A DNA stretch of 9,054 nt, taken from positions 1 through 9,054 of the forward strand of contig JAIJJM010000062.1 of assembly GCA_022728415.1 (NCBI GenBank), read 5' to 3'. The stretch is from Collinsella sp. (lineage in GTDB: Bacteria; Actinomycetota; Coriobacteriia; Coriobacteriales; Coriobacteriaceae). Numbering within the stretch: position 1 is the stretch's first letter; every line of letters begins with the position of its first letter. The position numbers and the translations under genes are program-made. Shown here piece after piece: positions 5,404 to 9,054 of the stretch. Under the pieces are notes generated by a model. The model did not search any database. It worked only from the letters and a program-made list of their open reading frames with translations, and had not been told where the DNA came from.

Positions 5404-7302
5404 ATGACCATCATCAATGCCGATGGCTACACCGCGTTCGAGGCGTTTGCCGAATATTCCGGAGGTGCCAATGCTGCCCCGGCAACCCTGCGCTTGACCC
5501 CGGCAAATCCGAACACACCACCGATCGAAGCCCACCTGACTGCCGCCGACCGTCGCATGCGACTCACCCTGCCAATCAAGCCCGGCGAGCAATACGCACT
5601 ACGTTGCGAAGGCCTGACGCTGGGCTTTGCGTACCTGACTGGAGGCGCGAATCTGCTGGATCGAGGCATCCGCATCATCACCCCGGATACGCGCGCCACC
5701 GCGCACCGGCCGAGCGCACATTTCGAACCGGCCCAGCACTGGATGAACGACCCGAATGGACTGTGCCGTTTCCAAGGGCGCTACCACATGTTCTATCAGT
5801 TCAACCCGTACGGCTGGCAGTGGGACAGTATGCATTGGGGCCACGCGGTCAGCCGCGATTTGGTGCACTGGACAGATCTGCCGATCACGCTGCTCCCGCA
5901 AGAAGATCTGAGCCGTGACGGCTCGCTGAGCGGCGGGGCATTCTCCGGTTCGGCCGTAACCGTGGACGAGACCGGGCATATCGTGCCCGGCGATGAGGCG
6001 AGCGCCATTCGCATCTTCCTGACCCGTCACTGGGAGTGCCGCGGCGACCCCGGCTCTGTGGTGGAAACGCAGACCACAGCCATCAGCACCGACGGCCTGT
6101 CCTTCAGCCCGGAGACCACGGTGATTCGCCGCCCGAACGAAGATTTCGGCCTTGATTTCCGCGACCCGAAAGCTGATAACACGTTGTTCGATGGTACCGC
6201 GCTTGCGGGCACTCCCACTATTGTGGTGGCCACAAATCTACCATCCGGCGAGGCACCAGCCGCAGGAGACTCCGGCTCCACGCCGCGGCCGGAAGGCGAA
6301 TACTGGTACGGCGATGGTGCGTTCGCCGCCGCCGGGGAGCAAGAGCCTGACCCAACCCGCACGCCTGCATTGGCATTGTTCCGTGCCACCGACACCAATT
6401 TAGGCAAGGCCGCATGGGAGTATGCCGGTCCACTGCTGTTCGAGACGGGACTCGCCGAAACCTATACCTACGAGTGCCCGGATGCCTTCTCGCTGGACGG
6501 CTCGGCGGTGGCGGTCGGATCGATGATGAAACTGCATGATTCGACCGGTCGTTTCCAGCCAATTCGCTGGTACACAGGCGTTATCGCGGATTCGCTCGAC
6601 GCTCCGCGTCTGGACGTGCAGCACACCGGTTGGTGCGATTTCGGCTCATGCTATTACGCGGTGCAATCCTTCCTCGATCGTCATACGTCGGTGAACGGCA
6701 CCGACGTGGACCGTCGTATTGCCATCGGCTGGTTGTGCGACTGGTTCGGCGTACGCATCGAACGGCCTGACTATGCCAATGGCGTGATGAGCCTGCCACG
6801 CGAACTGCACGTGGTCGATGGTCGGCTTATCTCTCGCCCGATCCAAGAGGTCTACGACCTGTTGGTGGGCGATGTTCTTACTGCAACGCCAGCAGGCAAT
6901 AGCAATACGTTCCAAGTGCCCAATCACGCTTATTACGCGGATATCCGCCCCGAACTCGGCTCCGCGTTCTCTGCGACACTGGTTTCGGGCACACGCACTC
7001 AGCCGGATGGAGCCACGGCCGAGGTCTCGCTGCGATTGGTCAGCGACGGCGCTGCCGTGCACCTGACCTCCACCGGCCTACCGACTGACAGATTCGACTA
7101 TGTGTCCGCCACCAAGCAGATCGAACGGGTCGAGGTCTTCTACGATCACGGTGTGGCCGAAGTGTTCGTCAACAACGGCGAAGACGCAGGCGCGATTCTC
7201 TTCGATTGCGACACTGTCAACGCCCCGGATTTCACCACCGAGCTGACCGTCACGGAGCTCAGCGGGACTATCACCGTCCACGAGCTGCGCAGCACCCGCT
7301 AA
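5404..7302 (+). CDS. GH32 beta-fructosidase (beta-fructofuranosidase / fructan hydrolase), cytoplasmic
   Basis: A 632-residue family GH32 enzyme that cleaves terminal beta-fructofuranosyl bonds of sucrose, fructo-oligosaccharides or short fructans. All catalytic motifs are intact: HWMNDPNG (112-119) with nucleophile Asp116, GAFSGS (178-183), FRDP with transition-state stabiliser Asp254, and YECPD with acid/base Glu357. The five-bladed propeller runs from about 104 to 450 and is followed by a C-terminal beta-sandwich with the usual VEVFYDHGVAEVFVN strand pair (576-590). Two additions stand out: about 100 residues before the propeller (1-100) resembling a small beta-rich module, and a Pro/Gly/Ala/Glu-rich insertion around 280-320 between the RDP and ECP motifs. 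No signal peptide or anchor, so it acts on imported sugar. The ATG at 5404 is preferred over an in-frame ATG at 5320 because AAGGAG ends 7 bases before it. Exact substrate cannot be read; sucrose, kestose and short inulin are all possible. Confidence 0.95.
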   Translation: MTIINADGYTAFEAFAEYSGGANAAPATLRLTPANPNTPPIEAHLTAADRRMRLTLPIKPGEQYALRCEGLTLGFAYLTGGANLLDRGIRIITPDTRATAHRPSAHFEPAQHWMNDPNGLCRFQGRYHMFYQFNPYGWQWDSMHWGHAVSRDLVHWTDLPITLLPQEDLSRDGSLSGGAFSGSAVTVDETGHIVPGDEASAIRIFLTRHWECRGDPGSVVETQTTAISTDGLSFSPETTVIRRPNEDFGLDFRDPKADNTLFDGTALAGTPTIVVATNLPSGEAPAAGDSGSTPRPEGEYWYGDGAFAAAGEQEPDPTRTPALALFRATDTNLGKAAWEYAGPLLFETGLAETYTYECPDAFSLDGSAVAVGSMMKLHDSTGRFQPIRWYTGVIADSLDAPRLDVQHTGWCDFGSCYYAVQSFLDRHTSVNGTDVDRRIAIGWLCDWFGVRIERPDYANGVMSLPRELHVVDGRLISRPIQEVYDLLVGDVLTATPAGNSNTFQVPNHAYYADIRPELGSAFSATLVSGTRTQPDGATAEVSLRLVSDGAAVHLTSTGLPTDRFDYVSATKQIERVEVFYDHGVAEVFVNNGEDAGAILFDCDTVNAPDFTTELTVTELSGTITVHELRSTR

Positions 7303-7325
7303 AACATAACCCATATCTCAGTCGA

Positions 7326-7344
7326 GGGGCGTGATCAGCGCCCC
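7326..7344 (+). terminator. GC-rich hairpin just after the GH32 gene
   Basis: GGGGCG (7326-7331) pairs with CGCCCC (7339-7344) over a 7-base loop, 23 bases past the GH32 stop. It lacks a following T-run, so it is at best a weak terminator or an mRNA end-protecting hairpin. Confidence 0.45.
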
Positions 7345-7353
7345 AGACATCTA

Positions 7354-7543
7354 TCTGCGTTCAAAGAGGTACATTCGGGGTCTTGCGGAATGCTATCTGC
7401 TTTCAAAGGAGTACCTAGACTGCAAAACTGCGAGTATGGTCGTTGGAATATCAACGCTCATACTCGCGATGTCAGAGTTTCGATACCCCTTTGAAAGCAG
7501 ATAGTATTCCGCAATCAGGCAAATGTACCTCTTTGAACGCAGA
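7354..7543. repeat. 190-bp palindromic element made of four copies of one motif
   Basis: Arms 7354-7413 and 7484-7543 are inverted copies, identical at 52 of 60 positions: the outer 21 bases match perfectly, an 8-base stretch is unrelated, and the inner 31 bases match at 29. A central stem, GCGAGTATG (7430-7438) with CATACTCGC (7459-7467) plus CGTTG/CAACG inside, shares exactly the same axis (7448.5). Within each arm a 22-bp motif with core CTGCKTTCAAAG occurs twice, 42 bp apart (starting 7351 and 7393 on plus, 7546 and 7504 on minus). It lies between convergent genes, has no transposase and no target duplication I can recognise. Candidates are a miniature inverted-repeat element (possibly nested), a long hairpin RNA, or a protein-binding array. 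Confidence 0.85.
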
Positions 7544-7569
7544 AAGCCCCTCCTTTGAAGGAGGGGCTT
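7544..7569. terminator. Bidirectional rho-independent terminator
   Basis: AAGCCCCTCCTT and AAGGAGGGGCTT form a perfect 12-bp GC-rich stem, with only TG between the halves, so the true loop is probably 4-6 bases. A-rich bases before and TTCC after give short T-tracts on both strands (CTTTCTG on the minus side). It abuts the 190-bp palindrome. It would stop transcripts of both the GH32 gene and the convergent fas gene. Its central CTTTGAA matches the core of the neighbouring palindrome motif. Confidence 0.75.
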
Positions 7570-7690
7570 CCGTATGTTCTGCATATTTCTCTCACTGAGT
7601 TTGCGCCAGCGAGAAAGCTCCAGGGAAACTCCCCTCACCCGCTTCGCGGGAGCTCCCCTCAAAGAGGGGAGCCGAGATCCGGTGCGCTAC
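7570..7690. repeat. Composite hairpin repeat downstream of fas
   Basis: No gene. TTTCTC (7586-7591) can pair with GAGAAA (7611-7616); CCCGC-TTC-GCGGG lies at 7638-7650; GCTCCCCTC-AAA-GAGGGGAGC is a perfect 9-bp stem at 7652-7672, and another CTCCCCTC occurs at 7629-7636. The pattern of CTCCCCTC words flanking a GC hairpin is the style of dispersed intergenic REP-like repeats I associate with bifidobacteria and some other gut bacteria; copy number cannot be tested here. On the minus strand it belongs to the 3' untranslated region of fas. Confidence 0.6.
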
Positions 7691-7716
7691 TGGCTCCCAT
7701 CAACCGAGGGGAGCCA
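7691..7716 (-). terminator. Hairpin directly after the fas stop codon
   Basis: TGGCTCCC (7691-7698) and GGGAGCCA (7709-7716) pair perfectly over a 10-base loop. Read on the minus strand it begins 6 bases after the fas TGA. It lacks a T-run, so RNA 3'-end protection or weak termination is more likely than full termination. It uses the same CTCCC/GGGAG words as the adjacent composite repeat. Confidence 0.5.
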
Positions 7717-7722
7717 GAGGAA

Positions 7723-9054
7723 TCAGGCCTCGTAGTAGCCGTCGGCACCGAGGCGGGCGTCCGGGTTGAGGAGCATCGCCTTTTCGACCTCGTGGTGGTC
7801 GTAGCCACGGTGATCCTCGCGGAAGCGACGGTTGTCGATCGGCTCGTAGAGCGCGGCGCGACCCATCATGCCTTCCTCGAGGTGACGCTGGCCGGCGGCC
7901 AGGCGGGCGTTGGCACGCTCACGCCAGGCTTCCAGCGCGGCCTCGCCATCGGCCTTGGCCACGGCCGCTTCGAAGGCACCCGGATGAACCAGGGCCACGA
8001 AGCCGGAAACATGTCCGAAGCCGAGCGAGGTGGCCAGACCGGCCTTGACCGGGCGACCAGCGGTCTCGCGACCGAACTCGTCCTCGCCACCGCCGATGCG
8101 CAGGGGCTTCCTAACCCAGACCATGTGGTCGTCGCGCTGGAGCTTCGGATCCACGCAATCGAGCGCCGCGTTCGCCGGAATCACGCCGGACTTGAACAGC
8201 TGCGTCAGACCGTTGACCTGGAAGATGCAGGCACCACCCTTGGCGTGGCCGGTAAGCGTCTTCTGCGAGATCACGAACAGCGGATTGCCGTCGGTGCGGC
8301 CGATGGCGTGGGCCAGCGTGTTGTGCAGCTCGGATTCGTTCGGGTCGTTGGCGTTGGTGGACGTGTCGTGCTTGGAGACCACGGCGATGTCGTCGGCTGA
8401 GACGCCGAGCTTAGCCAGGTCGTGCACGAGCTTGGAGTCCTTGCCACCGAGGCCGGCAGCCAGGGCACCGAGGCCCGGAGCCGGGATCGAGGTGTGGGCA
8501 CCATCCGCGTAGGAGTGGATGAAGCCGACCACGGCCGCAACCGGCAGGCCGAGCTTTTCGGCGATGTCACCGCGGGTCACAAGGATCGTGCCGCCGCCCT
8601 GGGATTCCAGGAAGCCGCCACGGCGACGATCGTTCGCGCGGCTGAAGAAGCGCGCGTCGATGCCCTTGCCGTACATTTCCTCCGAGTTGGCGGTGGCGTT
8701 CATGTTGCCGAAGCCGATCACGGATTCCACGCCGATGTCGTCGATCGCGCCGGTGACCACGAAATCGGCCTTGCCGAGGGCGATCTTGTCGACGCCCTCT
8801 TCAAGGGAGACGGCCGCGGTGGCGCAGGCGGAGACGGGCTGGATCATGTTGCCGTAACCGCCGATGTAGGACTGCATCACGTGAGCCGCGACCACGTTCG
8901 GCAGGGCTTCCTGCAGGATGTCGGTCGGGATCTCGTGGTTGAGGAAGCGGTCGAGGTACAGCTTGCGCATCGACATCATGCCGCCGAAGCCGGTGCCCTG
9001 GGTCGAAGCCACCAGCGAGGGGTGGATGGACTCGAGGATTTCGGCCGGGGTGAA
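7723..9054 (-). CDS. fas: Type I fatty acid synthase, C-terminal ketoacyl synthase domain (5' part beyond window)
   Basis: 443 residues of the carboxyl end of the giant multidomain fatty acid synthase of actinobacteria; the frame is open to the right edge. The domain is a beta-ketoacyl-ACP synthase that condenses malonyl-ACP with the growing chain. All three catalytic residues are present: Cys in PVSACATAA (codon 8824-8826), His in KHDTSTNAND (8368-8370) and His in KTLTGHAKGG (8245-8247). The protein ends soon after this domain (GADGYYEA), with no phosphopantetheinyl transferase domain, so activation depends on a separate AcpS. A GTG at 9010-9012 is internal, since conserved sequence (FTPAEILESIHPSL) continues upstream. 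It converges with the GH32 gene across a 420-base repeat-rich gap, while its natural partner acpS lies 7.3 kb further on, same strand. Confidence 0.96.
   Translation of the reverse strand, partial: FTPAEILESIHPSLVASTQGTGFGGMMSMRKLYLDRFLNHEIPTDILQEALPNVVAAHVMQSYIGGYGNMIQPVSACATAAVSLEEGVDKIALGKADFVVTGAIDDIGVESVIGFGNMNATANSEEMYGKGIDARFFSRANDRRRGGFLESQGGGTILVTRGDIAEKLGLPVAAVVGFIHSYADGAHTSIPAPGLGALAAGLGGKDSKLVHDLAKLGVSADDIAVVSKHDTSTNANDPNESELHNTLAHAIGRTDGNPLFVISQKTLTGHAKGGACIFQVNGLTQLFKSGVIPANAALDCVDPKLQRDDHMVWVRKPLRIGGGEDEFGRETAGRPVKAGLATSLGFGHVSGFVALVHPGAFEAAVAKADGEAALEAWRERANARLAAGQRHLEEGMMGRAALYEPIDNRRFREDHRGYDHHEVEKAMLLNPDARLGADGYYEA

Noticed and set aside
7354..7543. Remnant of a full insertion sequence
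   Set aside because: No transposase fragment or target duplication can be seen. Kept only as one hypothesis for the palindrome.
7351..7546. CRISPR-like array
   Set aside because: The four 22-bp motif copies are two in each orientation around a dyad axis, not directly repeated with uniform spacers, and no cas gene is near.
7393..7662. Minus-strand open frame of 89 codons across the palindrome
   Set aside because: It is composed of inverted-repeat and terminator sequence with no domain and no ribosome binding site; not a credible protein.
7555..8400. Plus-strand open frame of 281 codons at the fas 3' end
   Set aside because: It runs through the terminator and hairpin repeats and then antisense to the ketoacyl synthase catalytic region; the minus-strand frame has all catalytic motifs.

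Overview
The window looks like a Bifidobacterium chromosome, most likely from the gut-associated B. longum group. The reasons are the high-GC coding style, a type I (multidomain) fatty acid synthase next to a stand-alone holo-ACP synthase, a LacI-regulated CUT1 sugar ABC transporter lacking its own ATPase, an intracellular GH32 enzyme, and strong purine-rich ribosome binding sites. The species is an inference from protein and repeat style, not a database match.

Layout: positions 1-387 (minus strand) hold most of acpS, cut by the left edge. Positions 388-691 are a divergent control region with two LacI-type palindromic operators. Positions 692-7302 (plus strand) carry a five-gene beta-fructoside uptake and hydrolysis cluster: LacI regulator, lipoprotein sugar-binding protein, two CUT1 permeases and a GH32 beta-fructosidase. 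Another palindromic operator lies before the binding-protein gene, and a stop-codon-spanning hairpin plus a repeat-like stretch lies before the GH32 gene. Positions 7303-7722 are a 420-base intergenic region between convergent genes, packed with inverted repeats, including a 190-bp palindrome built from four copies of one motif and a strong bidirectional terminator. Positions 7723-9054 (minus strand) hold the C-terminal ketoacyl synthase end of the type I fatty acid synthase, cut by the right edge.

How the genes work together: the binding protein captures a fructo-oligosaccharide or sucrose-like sugar, and the two permeases import it using an ATPase encoded elsewhere. The GH32 enzyme has no signal peptide, so it would cleave the imported sugar in the cytoplasm to release fructose. 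The LacI protein probably represses its own promoter and the transporter genes until sugar is present. The flanking genes belong together: AcpS loads the phosphopantetheine arm onto the ACP domain of the fatty acid synthase. In related actinobacteria (for example Mycobacterium) fas and acpS are adjacent on one strand. Here the sugar cluster sits between them on the opposite strand, which looks like an insertion that split a fas-acpS pair.

I see no defence system, CRISPR array, transposase, tRNA or rRNA. The protein-coding genes are of known families. The least explained material is the non-coding DNA: the 190-bp palindrome, the repeat-like hairpin clusters, and two classes of operator with different architecture.
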